A DNA stretch of 64,000 nt from Mycteria americana (GCF_035582795.1 NC_134366.1:169706401-169770400); one strand, 5' to 3'. Shown: positions 23,901-37,865, counted from the stretch's first letter. Numbers and translations: made by a program. Notes: generated by a model from the sequence alone, not told the origin.

Positions 23901-25822
23901 TTGATAATAGGGTGCAGATTCGATAGACCAATACTCAGTGCATGGGCTAGTGCTCTCATCTGATATAATAAACACTTTTCTCCTCAGGCACAAAGAAACA
24001 CAGGTTGCGTAGGTGTCGGTATTCAAGTTACAGACTGAAGAGCAGACAGGAAAATATTTGGCCCGCCGAATTTACTCCCACTGTTTTCACAGTAGTACTG
24101 ACTGGTAAAAGTTAAAGCAATGGCAGTGCATGCTCTGAGACCATCATTAAAGCCTGGAAAAAATCAAAGTACAATTGTTGTAGCAGAGATCTGGCTGCTC
24201 CAGCAAAACAAAACAAAACAAAAAAAAGGGAGCTGTAATTGTGCATATCCTTTTAATGAAACAAAACCTAATTCATTTCTTCCCCACTTTAATCTTCCTC
24301 TAGCTTAGTCAGCTGCCTGCCCACACACAGCTCCAGCTTCCTCTCCCATCACGGTGATGTCAGAAAGATGGATTTTCTTCCCGGAGCCAAATATTCCAGC
24401 AGATTAGACAACCTCGCCTGCGGAAAAGCAGCAGAGGCACTGGCTAGACACAACACACTGAGCCAGTCCTGCAAAGGGCTGAGGCAAAAGCACGAGGAAG
24501 ATAAAGTAAGATCTAGCCTTTTGCTGTAGCTGCAGCAGCGAGGATAGATAATACAAAATATGGTCATGGCTACTTCATCATAAACAACAAAATGGACACT
24601 GGGAACGGACACCTTAACACACGGTAAAGCAAAACACAATATCTCACACTAAGGATCTATTGATCATTTTTCCCAGTAGGCAAAAGCTTGGTGTAAATCT
24701 CTGGGTTTCTTCTCCAGAAGGAGATGGAGAGTGAGAAATGGGAACAAGACTAGCAAGCCAATAACTCCTTCCTTTGCACAAGCACATACAGCCAGATATC
24801 ACTAAAGACAGCCTGAACACAGGCACAGCTGCCAGACCAGCACGGAGATATTCCTGTCTCAGGATGAGTTTGAGACATAAGCAAGACCGGCCATTGCTCA
24901 GGGCTGCAAGAAAGGCCGTAAAGTCTGTTTTGCCTGCATGAGAAAAGGGGTGTCTTGGGTCCAGCTGAGAGCCTGGTGATGCCCCATCTCCTACTGCTTG
25001 TCAGAGCAGGAGCAGATCAGCACGCAGTTCTCTTGGCAGGGGCAGCAAAACACATTTTTGGAGGCATTTCTGGGGAGCCTCAAGCACCGCCTGGCAGGTC
25101 TGCAGCAGAAGTGCGTGCACATCTAGAGGTCTCTCCGAACACAACAAGCAAACTGAAATAATAAAGACTTTGTGTCTGCCCAGCTCTCCTTTTAAATGCT
25201 TATTCCAGCTATAACAGGCACTTGGTCTCTTTCTTTAACCATGAACATGGTTCAAATCCCAGAGTGTCCTGTGCCGTGTAAAACAGCTATTCCCAGGCAG
25301 GAGAGAGCAGAGAACTGGGAAGCAGCACCAGCTGGATGAAGCCTTTAATAGAGAAACTACGCGGTCCTCATTAAAAACTGAGCTTATGGTGATGAGCGAA
25401 GAAACAAACATAGGAAGTTGGATAATCTTAGCAACTGCAGTGAGAAGGGGAAATGCTGGATGCAGATGTGGTCAGCAGCAGTCGGTGGTCATTCACAACC
25501 CTCAGGTGGTGCACACAGTGTGGACACCCTGCTAGATTTCCTCTGTAGCATATCTTCATTACACCCCTCTCTCTCCTCCATCCCCGGCTACACACAGACA
25601 CAAAGTCCCTAAATGTGTGCTTAGTAGACAGAAGAGATCTGTAAAGCCCTCCCACACACCCATGGAAGGTCATTCCTGAAGAGCAGCAGGAGGTGCAGCG
25701 CAGTGAGGAAACTCCATCATGAATCACCCTCCAGAGCTGCTGGCCTGGAAGCCCACCCCACCTAAGGTGCAAAGGTTGGCACCAGGAGCAGCCTGGCTTT
25801 TCCTAGCATGCAGCAGGAATAC
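20983..25822 (-). other. Intron, 4.8 kb
   Basis: Contains an old, diverged CR1-like stretch near 21.5-22.1 kb. An AAAAC-type run lies near 24,204-24,225. The rest looks unique, and no exon was found. Confidence 0.7.
21525..22110 (-). mobile_element. Ancient CR1-like LINE 3' fragment, decayed
   Basis: The order of phrases matches the minus-strand CR1 3' region at a distance: a 'CTAGACTAAACACTG' counterpart of the CR1 'CTCCAGGCTAAACA' stretch, then 'AGGTGCCCGAAGCTGGACACAG' where young copies have 'GGGGCCCAAAACTGAACACAG'. Many indels and substitutions show age. No ORF survives. The boundaries are approximate. Confidence 0.6.
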
Positions 25823-25867
25823 CTTGTCTCCTCGTGTTCCCTTTTCTCCCCTTTCTCCTTGTAGACC
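25823..25867 (-). CDS. Collagen helix exon, 45 bp
   Basis: The exon reads GLQGERGEKGTRGDK, five perfect triplets, very charged (Glu, Arg, Lys, Asp in most Y positions). The acceptor is ttttag and the donor gtattc. A 45-bp length is the second standard size of helix exons, one triplet shorter than 54 bp. It carries an RGD triplet inside TRGDK. RGD in a folded triple helix is usually cryptic, so an integrin role is only a possibility. Confidence 0.93.
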
Positions 25868-28011
25868 CTAAAAATAAAGAGAAAAAAGAGATTATAAAAC
25901 TCAATCCAAGTAGAGGCATAGTTATCTCCTCTAATTAGTCACCAAACCACTGTGCATGTCTGCACAATCTATTCAAGTGAACCTCAAGGACATCTTCCTT
26001 GTTGCCAGTCCTCAAAGTTGGCCACAAGCATGATCTAAGCAGACTCACAGAGCAGGGATGACCTGTGGACCCAAGAACGTCTGTAATATTATATTGCCTG
26101 CAGACACACGACCCTCCTGCCAACAGCAGTGTGGAGGGACAGGGAACACACCACAGCTGCAGATGGTCTGGAAAACAACCAACGCTTTGCATTTTTCATG
26201 TTGCTTGTAAACAATGAGGACATAGGTAGAGGACAATACTGATGGAAAAACCTACTGCATAAACAAGCAAGAATGCCCATTCCTGGTGGTTTTGGATGAG
26301 GTAGCTAGGCAGACAGCAGGTGCCTCTGAGAACTGGCAAATGCTAGATAATCCCTGTCCTGGAGGCCCAAGCACATTTTTTGCACTGTGAATCCAATGCC
26401 AGTGTTCATCTGGACTGCATAATTCATCTCCTTCCAGGTATACCAGAACCATTTGCTGGGGCTTAGTCTGATGAAAGACAGTGACGCTAATACAGGCAAT
26501 CGACTCAATGGGCAGGAATGGATTCCACCTTCCCTTGGCACAGGAAGCACCTTATATTTTACATTTATTAGCTAGTCTGCCTGGGCAACTAGCTAATGGC
26601 TACAGGCAGACAAATATGCTCAGTCAGTAGTGACCTCTCTAAAACTGCCCAAGCTTAAAATGCTTCTTTTTCTAATACATTTGTATTTAAACTTCAAGTT
26701 ACACTATAGTGGAGGCTTACCTCCAAGCTAATGATATCTACATGTCCGGGTTTATTTGGCCCATAGGATGATTTAGATAATTACTAATATCTTCAGATTT
26801 CAGGTCATGTTTGACTGTAAGCAAACTCTGTACAGCCCTGTTCATCTCTAACGACCCAAACTGAGCCTGCACATCTTCCCACGTTGTGAAGGAATAACCC
26901 CACTATTTCCAAAAAGCAGATGGCAGGAGGTTTAAAAATATGACTCCTTTAATGCACTAATAACTATGGGGCCCTCCTGTAGACTGAGTAGATGATTAGT
27001 GCCTTGCTCCTCCCCAACAGCCCAAGCCAAATGTTGATCTTATGACAGGAATAGATAGGATCTTAGGTAACAGTGCACCACATGTGACTTCTTTCTTTCT
27101 CGCCCAAAAAGGTCCTGCTCAAGGAGCAGGAAGGAAGTGTCCTTATAACTTTGTCCATTTATCTCATTAATACTGCAAGGGTCTGTGGCATGGGCAGGTA
27201 ATGCCACCCCTGTATTCATTTCATCATCTTCAAGCCTAATACAATTCAGCCTTAGACCATACAGTGAAACAGCATGCACCTGGGCAAAGGCAAAAGTGCT
27301 CAAGCTGTTTTGAACACATTGGGCCTCTTTGTAGTGAGTTGTAAAGCAAGTCCTCGGCCAGCCCAGGGAAATCTTTGAGTGCATGAGCACATTTGGTATG
27401 CCACTAAAGCACTCTGATGTACGGTCGGGTCATTAAACCTCATAAAATCCAATCAGCCTTTACAACACCAGCTTAAAGGCTGCTTCCATAATTACCCAGG
27501 TGAGACCACAAGACAGAGATGCTAACTTGACAGAATCTGATTTATTTTGGCCTTGCTGTCCATTCATTCAAGGCAGGTTTGTCCCCTGAGCCCAAAAGCG
27601 ATTCCCTGACAGTTTTGAAAATTTGATTGGAAACTTGCTGAGAGGTGGTATTTTTTTATTGGTGTTACGATGAAGTTTTCAAGCACCATATAAACGGTGC
27701 ATCAACACAGACCAAAGCAATTGCATTACAGTGGGAGCATCACAAAATCACCAGCTGTCATCTTGGTAATCAAGTCATTTCTACTGACATCTCTCTACTG
27801 GCTACAGGTCTGTTCTCATTTAAAGAAGTCAGAAGAAACTCAATGAAGTCAAGAAAATGTCACTATTTGGACATAGTACAGGTAAGTGATCAGACATACC
27901 CTATACTGCTTAATAATAATAATAATAATAAAAAGATAGGTGGGCAGAACACACTGAAAAAGTGGAGAAAGTTTCTAGAGTGTCAAAAATTTAATAAGAA
28001 CCATGACTTAC
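25868..28011 (-). other. Intron, 2.1 kb
   Basis: Contains a short AAT/TAA microsatellite at about 27,912-27,931, close to the exon at 28,012. No other recognisable feature. Confidence 0.75.
27912..27931. repeat. (TAA)n microsatellite
   Basis: About six perfect tandem TAA units followed by an A run, inside an intron 80 bp downstream (in the gene's sense) of the exon at 28,012. Probably neutral. Confidence 0.9.
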
Positions 28012-28065
28012 CGGTGCGCCTACATAGCCTTTAATTCCTGGAGGACCCTGTTTTCCCTCGGACCC
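28012..28065 (-). CDS. Collagen helix exon, 54 bp
   Basis: The exon reads GSEGKQGPPGIKGYVGAP, six perfect triplets. The acceptor is tgccag and the donor gtaagt, after an exon end of CCG. Tyr in the X position and the hydrophobic YVGAP end are less usual for a fibrillar helix but fully compatible with the triplet pattern. Confidence 0.94.
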
Positions 28066-31000
28066 CTGGCAAGGAATTGAGATACAGTAAAACACCAGAA
28101 ACTGGTTCACATAAAAGACCAAGAATAAAAACAGTTATTCAGAAATGTAGTTTGCACTCCTGGGCTCACAGGGGGCTTTTGAGGCATCTCAACTGTCTCA
28201 GCCGTAATACACAGAGCAGTGTCTGACTTTCCAGCTACTTACCCAAAGTGACACCCCAATTTTTTCTTCTGTTCCCAGTGCTCAGACATTAGCAAGTTTA
28301 TTCTTCAGCTTTTAGTCTTGCCCTACAAAGGCAAACTGTCCCATGCAAGTTCCTCTACAGATTATTTCAGAAGTTTTGGCAATGGCAGTCATTGCCTGCC
28401 TGTTGTGCACGGGGTGATTGAGCTCTGTCTCGACTCCTGAACACAGTGTTGGTGGAACAAAGCACAGGCGTACGTTGCTGTGGATGCTGCAGCAAAGGCT
28501 GTATCCCAGCATAAATAAACCACAGACTTCAAAGTGTTATATACTTTGAAGAGTAAATGAAAAGAAACAGATCAGAACTATATCCTCCGATGTTTATTTT
28601 CAACAGAAGTGAGAGAAACGCAAGAGGATTAGGTATGTCTCAGCAGTTCTTCAGCTGGTTACACACTGGCTCTCTCCCTGGAGAAGGTAAACTGAAATGG
28701 AGAGCACTGTCACTGTGTGCTTTTATGTGCCTTACAATGCCTGCAAATGGTCTGGCTCCTCAGCTGAACAGGATCAGCCCTCAGAGCCATCCTATGGAGA
28801 CAGCCTGGGCCTGACAAGGTGGCCATGAGAACTGGTTAGATCCATTATATCACCTATTTGGCTGATTATTTTGTTACTTATCTCACTTTCCTTTTCTTTC
28901 TCCTTTCTCATCTTGTTAACTCCTGTATTGGGTGGCTGTAGTGGATAAGGCTTCAAAACAGATCAAGATTTTATTTTTAAGTAATTTCTATGTTTCATAT
29001 TAATAGATGTTTCTTATTTAAAAAAAAAATAAAATTAAAAATGCGAGATGTGTTTGCAATGAACTGTCAGCAGAACCAAGGGGTTTTTGTCCCAGTGCAA
29101 GCGCCCAGGAGGCTGGCCATGTCACACCACTGTTTACTCTTGCTTTAGCTGAAATGACAATCTCATTTGGAGCAGTCGTTAAGTACAGACCTGGCAGGCT
29201 GGCTGGACTGTACTTGGCTAGTGTTTCACCTCCGCTTTAAGCAATGCATTGCCAAAACCATCCCCTCCCTCTGCCAGAGAGGACTTGACTTGTTAAAGCA
29301 GATGAAGCCGTGCCCTGAAGCTTGTGAACAGTTCATCAGCCCAGCTGTAAAGTGGTTGAACCTGTGTTAAGTATGGAAGCGAACTTGGGGTGGGGTGGGG
29401 AGATTCACAAACAGGTTAACAAGAGCTGGGCTTAAGCACAAGCAAAGGTGGCTCTGGGTTCTCTACAGTATCAGGCACCTGAGGACCTCTGCAAGGTCAG
29501 GAAGATGTGCAAGTCCTCTAACGGCAGAGGGAGAGCAGCAGGCATTCACTTAAATCTCTGCCTTCAGCCCGCAGAAAAACGCTACTATCAAAGTGTGGGC
29601 AAAACCCCTACAGAAATAGAGGCCTGCTCCAAGTTGTCCAAATTATCAAAGTCCAACTTAGTGTTGTTACATAAAATGTGGTTATAACACTCAGCAAAAA
29701 TTATAGATAGAGAAACTGGGTTTGTCTGGATAAGAAGACTGGGTTTGTCTGGATGAGATGATCAGCGATCCCACTCAAGGCCTGTGCTGAGATCATGTCT
29801 GGTAAACCAAAGAAGTGTGAGACCTTCGACAGCTGAAGCAAACAAGAAGACGGAAATTTGTCAAAATTAAACTCTTACCTAATACTTTATATTTCAAAGC
29901 CTTGATTTTTTTCCCTCTGCCTCTGTTTTTTCTATCAAGTGCAGATAACTGTCAGTTCAGAGGGGAATGCTGTAGTTATGTCAGTGCCATAGCAAGGACA
30001 GCCACAAAAAATCTCTTGAATCTTTTATTAAAGATACAGAAAATAAAGAAGGAAAAGGTTGAATATTTGCTGCAGGATTTTACAGGCTAAAAGGCCTGGT
30101 CTCAAAAATTCAAGCTTTGTTTCACTGCTATAATATCATACAGTGAGGGACCTGAGCTATGGCTTTTTTTCTCTGGACCCACTTACTCCATTTAAATTAA
30201 CCTGTCAGGTTCCTCATATTTATGTGAGAGCCTTCTCCACTGACTAGTGGATATTTCTTGCCATCTCAGACCACCATGGCATCTTCTATAACGAGAAGTT
30301 CCAACATAGATTAGCACAAAGCTGACTTTGAGAGCTCTTCTTTGCTTCCACCAGCTCATAGCCAGCAAGATCATACATCCTTCTTGGTGAGCAATGAAGT
30401 TTACCCACCAAGTTTGATGAAAAAGAAAAAAAAACAAACACCAAAAACCCCACACATTTTTACAATGAAGACACCGAGCTAGGAACATTTTCCCCTGGAG
30501 ACTTCACTGAGCAGCAAAAGCAGTAAAACCGGAGATGACATACCGAGGCCATTTCATTCCTGTAACCCATACATGTACCCTAATGGGCTCATCATCCATT
30601 ACAGTCCCTCTGTGGACTGAGGTCCTATTACCAGAAGTCTGCAGGACCCTTATCTGTGCTACTGGAAGCTTCACACAATTAATGAGGTCTGTAAAAGCTG
30701 CAAGGCACCTCCTTAAAAGAAACTGCTGGCAATTCCCACTGAGGGAGAAGACTGGAAATCCCTCAAGCAAGCAGATATACAGGGGGCTGAATTTCCTGGG
30801 GTACACATATACCTGCTGTGCACGCACTGCTCTCGCCTGGCTCAATGCAAATTAAGATGGATTGAGCCGGGAAGAACCACATCCCAACCGACCAGAGAAA
30901 CTGCAAGGTAGCTCTCCATGGAGCCTGGGGTAGAGCCCAGAGCCACTGTATTGATGCTGATGATTTTAAATAAAAATAAGTGATCTGGCAAAAAACAATC

Positions 31001-33010
31001 ATTATAACAGTAATTGGAGATGTGACCTTTCTGATACCTCTGCCCATCTCTACACACCCCGTTCCGCACCGGCGACGTGGTTGGGCTTTATGCCGAGGAG
31101 TAAAGGAGTGTGGATTCATATTTTAGATTTTAAAGCCCTGTCAGCAAAGTCAGGATTGTTTCTTAAAATAGCTCAGGCCAGAATCCAGCTCAAGGACACT
31201 GCATATAGCCAGCACATCCGTTGAAGTAAATAAAAGTCACTGTGAAAGTACACGATTGTTTTATATTTAGCCACTGTAGCCGAGAGGCTGGGGTTAGCCA
31301 AGCTCACCTCTTCCCTGGGAGCACTTGGCACTGCCTAGTCAGATGCCTTTAGGTCCAGTCCTACCAGTACCTATCCTGCCCAGATCATAGTGCTGAACTT
31401 CTATTCAGCATTGCCTCATTACTTGGCTGAACAATATGTGCCTGATGATCCTGGTGGGAAATATGGAGCATTTTCCAGGATCAAGCCCTTCTGGAGGGAG
31501 ATGTAGATGTCTCAGTTTAGCTTGGTTTGTAAAAGCTTTGCAAAGCAAGAGCGAGGAACTTCATACCACAAGGAACATCGTGTAGCTTACTGGTTTGTAA
31601 TTCCACTACAGGAAACATGCAGGAGAGAGAGAAAATATGTATTTATTTATATGATAGGAGAGATGCAGCTGACAGGCATTTGTGGGTGATGAATCCAGTT
31701 CATTTCATCCACTCCCAAATCCCAGTGAAGGGCAAAATGATATCCAGAGTGCCTCCGCTCAGCCCAGCCCAGCCCTGCTTTACAGCTGGCATTTATCCCC
31801 TGCTGAACATGCTGCCATGCAGCTTCCACAATCAACCCCTTCGTGTTGCTGAAGGCAATATGGCTCCCGCAGAGAACCGTGGGATGGCTGCCAAGTATTT
31901 CCGCTAATCCACAAACACACCATTAGTTCCGAAACCTTCCTGGTGAGACTTTAGGAAATGATGAACATTTCCTTCTATGAAAAAAAAGACATTTTGGAGA
32001 AAGGGCCTCTCCATAGCTGAGGAACCCAGAAGGACCTATATAAATGAACTGCTTCGTAGAGTTCTCTCAGAGCCAAGTGACAATCAGGACTACATCTGGA
32101 AAGGTGTTCAGGTACATAACTCCTATTTGAGGACAAAGGCATCAGAGAACTCAGTGGGAGGTTTAGATGACTAGATATGGTTCTTCCAGAAAGACATGAT
32201 GCTCAAAGGTCTTTGGTTGTACAGGAACGGAACTGGGTGAAGTAAATTTGGCCAATCAGTCTGTTGTCCTTGCAGCACCTTTCATAGGCTCAGCTGAACT
32301 TGCTGTGCATGATGCCCCTGAAAACACACTTGTCAGTCTAGTGCACCATCTTCTTTTTGTGTTATAGCAGCAAGACTGAAACCACCTGAGGTGTAGTTAT
32401 CCCCTCAGTAACAAGGGAATAAGGCAAGGAGAGCTGAGACTTCAAAAGGAGGTTAAAGAATCGCTCATGAGAAGAGCTTCAAAGGTCAGGCACGTTTCTG
32501 ATGCTCAGCTAAGTCTCACCAGGTCCCCATTCAGAAACACCTTCTTTGAAGCAAACCCAGTGATATAAGCATTGGCTCAAGTTCTGTATCACCTTTCCAC
32601 TGCCTACTGGTGCAAAACTGAAGCTCCCAAAATAGGCAGAAACATCCAGGCTAGGGTCTCTCCATAATTATTTTTTTTCCAGTCGTAGAGTAGGGATAAT
32701 AAATCTCACCTGCATCTTTGTGAGAGTTGGGAAGGCTTACTGAAGATGTGAAGCAAGGCTTACGTGCCCCAAAAGATTTTCTCTTCACCTTCTCCAGCTC
32801 TGCTGTTGATTAAACAAAAGGTATTTCTTCTTTTTACATACCTTACCTAATTGCTGATACCTTAGCAGACCCCTGAGCATTTTGAGTTTCTTCATTCACC
32901 AGTGAGAATATCAAAAGTCATAAACAAAAAGTAATTCAAGCAATCCACACATATAAAAAGTCAGTGAAAAAAATATGCCTGCCCATGTAAAGAAGAAATG
33001 GAAAGCCTAC
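28066..33010 (-). other. Intron, 4.9 kb
   Basis: A weak MIR-like stretch lies at about 32,675-32,760 (GGGATAATAA...TCACCTGC...GTGAGAGTTGGGA). Nothing else identifiable was found, and no Gly-X-Y exon. Confidence 0.65.
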
Positions 33011-33064
33011 CTTTGGACCTGCTGGTCCGGGCAGTCCGAATGCTCCTGGCTGTCCTGGTTCACC
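33011..33064 (-). CDS. Collagen helix exon, 54 bp
   Basis: The exon reads GEPGQPGAFGLPGPAGPK, six perfect triplets, proline-rich and mostly uncharged. The acceptor is ttgcag and the donor gtaggc. It is continuous in phase with the exons on both sides. Confidence 0.94.
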
Positions 33065-34417
33065 CTGCAAGTAACAGTAATATTGGTGGTAAAGGCTAAT
33101 CTTTTATATATCAATGCTAGGATGGCTCAAAACAGTCATTACATACAGCTTCAGAAATAGAATCTCTATCCAATATCTACAGTCCTGAGTACCACTATCC
33201 AGAGATCTGAAAATTTGCTATGTGCTTTCTTCGCAAAAATAAAAGCAGAAAGAGACAAATCGAAAACTGAAGCAGCTATTCATCTGCTCTACAAACACAA
33301 GCACCTAAGTAGCAAGGAATGAGATCCCTAAGTTGTGAACAGCTGGCACCGACTACAATCTACAAACATGGATTCCTTGGAAATAACGTAATACATTTGT
33401 TCTTGAATAGTGACCTTTTAGTGAAATAAACACATCCTGTAAGAAATTCTGCAAGTCCAAGTATGTCACTGTCTGATCCCAGACTACGCCACGTGTGATG
33501 TGATGAAGTTGCATCAGTTCTGGAAGCTACATGGGAAACTTATCACAGTTTTTCCAAAGTGGGACAGTGTGGCACAAAGCAGAAACAGGATATAAGTGAC
33601 AGGGAAAAAAAGAGCTTTTCTGCTGTGTACCACTACTTTTGTGTGTGCCTGGCCTTCCAAAGAGTCCTTTCCCCAAGTTCTTCCAGTCGCCACCAAATAA
33701 CTGCCACAAAGGGACAGTGAATGAGATGATAAAGGTCCACCATGGGGACGAAGATAACTCAAAGGGATGGTGATCAAGCAGGGGAAAGGAGGGAAAGCTC
33801 TAAAACACACTTATATAAGAGTCTGGAAAACGTGTTTGTGGTTTTATGCCTCAACTGTAGTCCTCTTAAAGGCAGTATTTGGTATGCTTCATCCTTCTTG
33901 GAGCTAACCCTGCACCTCCTTTGCTCTTAGCTTTTAGCAGTGCACAAGAGGAGTTCAGGTCGTTGTTTTTGTGACTGATATATCTATTTCTCTCACCCCT
34001 GTCTGTTGTGCAAGCAGAGGATGGTTCCCTGCATCCCCTACCCTCTCCACTAGCCGATGACTCTTTGCCAGACTAAAAACAAATGGCCAAGCTCTGCAGC
34101 CGCAGCTATTAACCAACACAGACGCAGCAGTGGGTCCCAAACCACAGGCTGCCACAACTGCCCCCTTTCCCATCTTAATGAACCGTAACAGAGGTGCCCC
34201 GGGAGCCTCTCAGGATGGCTAATCCATACGACACCTGCCATTGCTGCAAACGTGCGAGGGAGAGTGCTGGGGCTATTAACCTCCTGCCATTTGTTTCTGC
34301 TGCTCCTAAAATGGCCATACAAATCCCCGAGACATGTTCCACTCAATACAGATTGATTTCCACTGCCTGCCTTGCACTGAAAGGCAAGGATTACATGGGA
34401 GGAATAAAAAGGCTTAC
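33065..34417 (-). other. Intron, 1.35 kb
   Basis: No exon, mobile element or structured repeat recognised. Confidence 0.8.
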
Positions 34418-34471
34418 GGCTTCTCCTTTTGCTCCATCCTTCCCAGGGGGGCCAGGTGAGCCCAGGGACCC
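34418..34471 (-). CDS. Collagen helix exon, 54 bp
   Basis: The exon reads GSLGSPGPPGKDGAKGEA, six perfect triplets. The acceptor is gttacag and the donor gtaagc. KDGAKGE resembles charged helix motifs common in collagens that can bind matrix partners, but no specific ligand motif is identifiable. It is one of three closely spaced exons (36.0, 34.4, 33.0 kb). Confidence 0.94.
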
Positions 34472-36044
34472 CTGTAACAACAACAGAATTATCATCAGCA
34501 CAATATTAACACCCGTTGCAAGTGCAAGGACATGAGTAACACATCAAGACAAAAATAAGGAATGAGAAGAATAATTTCAACGCAAACATTTATTATTTAC
34601 AGTCTCTGGAGGAGCTGCTGCTGACACTAACACACTATGGCCGATTGATGAGTTGTTAAGGAGGAACCAGGCACTCATGGCCACTTAACTCATTTAAGAA
34701 TAAATTAATATAAAAGCTCTGCAGCTAATTAGACACGTAACCATTGAGTCATCTTAATATCATCTCCCCTCAGCCTCTCTGTCCACCATTCCATTGCCTC
34801 AAAAAACTTCTGTTTTGTCACTAAACGCTCATTTAAAAAAAATTTTTTTTTTGCTCCTTGCTTGTACAGCATCCCTCCCAAAGCTCAGAAGTCTCTAGGC
34901 ACAGCTGTAATGCACATAAGTAACGAACCTAAAAGCAAACAGAAAAGAAGCCTTGAAAAACTCAAGCAGTCCTCAGGAACTGCCCTGGCCACCAGGAAGC
35001 GAGCCTCAGAGCTGTGAATGTGCAAAGCCATGGAAAACAAAGAACCAGAAAACTAGTCACCACTTCTTAAATCTTCCTGTGCACCCGGACGAACGGAACT
35101 CAATATGTTGATGTTGGTAGCACCACAGCTAACAGGGACTGCAGCAAATGCTGGGAAAAGGCAAGTTTTGCTGCATGCAGCTGGCAATTTAAAAAACAAA
35201 CGGAAAGACAATAGACACACAACAGGCAAGCCGATGTACACGGTGAGGAAGTCACTCAGTGTTTTTACTTCTAGGCACTGCAGCACTTTCTTTTAAGTGT
35301 ACTGTAAAAAAAGGCTCAAATGAGAAACGGACGTGGGCACTGCAAACTGCCACTTTGGGCTGTGATTATACTGAGCTGGTTTGTTGTGTATTACTTGGAC
35401 GTGCATCTTGCCTCATAATCTTGAACATTTGCTTTTTTACAAGAGGTGGAAAAAGTTTAATTCCTAAAATCTCTCCTTCAAATGATGTTTAAGGCATTTC
35501 TGACAAATGTGTCCAAAGTAAATACTAGTCAAAAGAGCAAGCTCGGTGCAGGATAATTTTTTTTTTTTTTAAGATGATGGCACAGTAAGCAGCTAAAGGC
35601 CATCTCAATCCAAAAGTTATTTATGTTCAGTGCAAGAAAGGACATGATAACATTTGGCATTCCATGTCTCAAATTGAAGAAACACTGGTGTGTCTGTATG
35701 TGGAGGCATTAGCACTGAGCTTCTATTCTGTTTCACTCTTCTCTTCTGTTTCAGAGTTTTACAAAGTTTAGACAAAGTTCATGCCCTTAAGATCTACACA
35801 CATTTGTCAAATGTGGCAGAGCATCCTCAATAGGTTTAAAGATTTTAAGGTGCACTTTGCCGAAAAATAGTACAACAGCATAGTCTCCTTTTCTTAGCAC
35901 CTTGTTAACACAAAACAAGAAAACACGAGGTAACAAGAAGTGAAACAAAAGACTTAGAAGAGGACCTGTTTTCATTAGCGTTCTACAATAGCTTTATAAA
36001 CTCTTAAACTTTTCACAGTATAATTAATAAAGCCTTGGACTTAC
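34472..36044 (-). other. Intron, 1.57 kb
   Basis: No coding signal or clear mobile element. It is mostly unique-looking sequence with short A/T runs near 34,835 and 35,558. Confidence 0.8.
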
Positions 36045-36098
36045 TTTTTCTCCTTTATCCCCTTTCAGTCCAGGAAAGCCAGGGGGTCCTTCTTCACC
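36045..36098 (-). CDS. Collagen helix exon, 54 bp
   Basis: The exon reads GEEGPPGFPGLKGDKGEK, six perfect triplets including the PPG and FPG sequences favoured for prolyl hydroxylation and a basic-acidic LKGDKGEK end. The acceptor is gtgtag. The donor is gtaagt, after an exon end of AAA instead of the usual AAG. It joins in phase to the interrupted exon 25 kb upstream. Confidence 0.94.
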
Positions 36099-37724
36099 CT
36101 ACACCACCAATGGAAAAAATACCTCATATGAAAAGCCATGCCATTCTGTGGTATATTTGTGTATTTTAGACAGTACAGTTATCATCTGTTGCGAGTTGAG
36201 ATCAACTTCTCCTTCCCTCTGTAACAACGCTGTTCTCAGTCACCTGTAACTTGCCCATAATTGAATAGGTTCACTTTCAATTTTCCATTCCAGTGTCTTC
36301 CTCTGGTTGATCCCTCCCTCCCCTCCTTTTTGTAAATACCATCCAGAACCACTCTTTTTCTAAGAACAAGATTAAAGACCTATCCTTGATAAATAAACGT
36401 ATTTGAAGCATAGAAACATTTCACTGAGAAACTCTCCTGTTGCCACATTTCAAAGCACGAGGACATGAAATTTGGCATGGCCAACTTACTGCCACACCAA
36501 ATTTCCAATGGAAAATTTTTTGAAAAACCCAAATGTGGGAATTTTTTCATCTTTACCTGTTCACATTAGGCCAAAATGTAACCTTGGAAGCCACTCCATT
36601 TAGACCTTATCAATAGGTACTTCTCATAATCAACAGCTAACTTCACCAAAGACTCAGAGTAGGTTTCAGCCAGAGGTCTGTGAACAGAGCAGGATTATGC
36701 CTGCTGTTGTGGGGTACTTGGTTGTGATCCAGCAGCCTGCCTACGTCTATTCCTGCACGTTCATGCTCCGACTGATGGCACCCAGGTTGCAGCATTGCTG
36801 GATTTTACAAGAGATGTTGGCGTGAGTCCTTTAATGGACTGTTACCAGTGTCTCTTCTACGTGAAACAGTGGACATCCATATGTGGGGTGTAAAGTCACT
36901 AGCACTGCTGGCAAATGACATGCCACAAAGCAGAGCTAAGTGACTGAGAGCTTTTTCCCCATCTGCTTTTGTAAAAACCCAATAACATAGAAGAATCCTG
37001 TTGAAAGAGCATTAAAGTGGCTAAGCAGTTGATGCATATATTTCTAAGTTGCCTGTATATACGTAAGGGCTACCTACATATGCAGATAAATTCAAGCCAA
37101 ATTCTGCCATGTTCAGTCTTACATGTGATGTTTTTTCCCTGCATGAGTAGTCCAGCAGACTTAGATGAATGTACTCCTAGGGCAAGGTTCCAGTCAATGT
37201 CAGACAGAGTGACAAAACCTGGCCTTATTTATTCATAGGTATATTTGGCACTTAAAGATTAATAAAAGACAGTATCTGGAACATATCTGTGCTGTATATG
37301 CAAATTAAAGTCATTAGATACTTTTATAATCACATTTCTTGCTAACTGAACCTTCATGAAGCACTCTGTCTAGAATTTTCAATGCAGCTAGTGGTAAAAA
37401 TCAGATCTGCTGTATTTGAATGGCTCCCTAATGAGACAGAAAACCCATCAAATAGCAAATGTGATTTTTAAGGAAATCATTTGCTCTAAGAGGTCAATAT
37501 AACTTGAAGGAACTGCTGTTCCATGGCAAAGTGTGCAGCATAGGTAGGAGAATGATTTGTGTCTTTTCTATGCAAAATAGAGGAATACAGTTAATTAGCT
37601 TCCTCTCTTGAATTTTTTTTCTTTTATTTCTCCATGACGTAGCAACTCCTTGGCACAGCTGAATAAATTAATCCTAGCATCAGTCAAATAAGTCTGATGC
37701 ACAGTGCTCATAGAGCCATTCATG

Positions 37725-37865
37725 TTGGACAGGATGATTTCAAGTCCAGCCTCCCCCTCAAAGCACCATCAACAGTGAATTCAGACCAAGTTGTTCAGGG
37801 TTTATCCAACTTGGTGTTGAAAACTTCCAACAATAAGGTTTCTCCTCATCCCAGATGCAATTGGT
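37725..37865 (-). mobile_element. Old CR1 3' scrap
   Basis: 'GACCAAGTTGTTCAGGGTTTATCCAACTTGGTGTTGAAAAC' matches in order a CR1 3' region of an older subfamily ('...TCCAG..TGGT.TTGAA.AC.TCCA'). It is short and diverged, and the boundaries are approximate. Confidence 0.55.
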
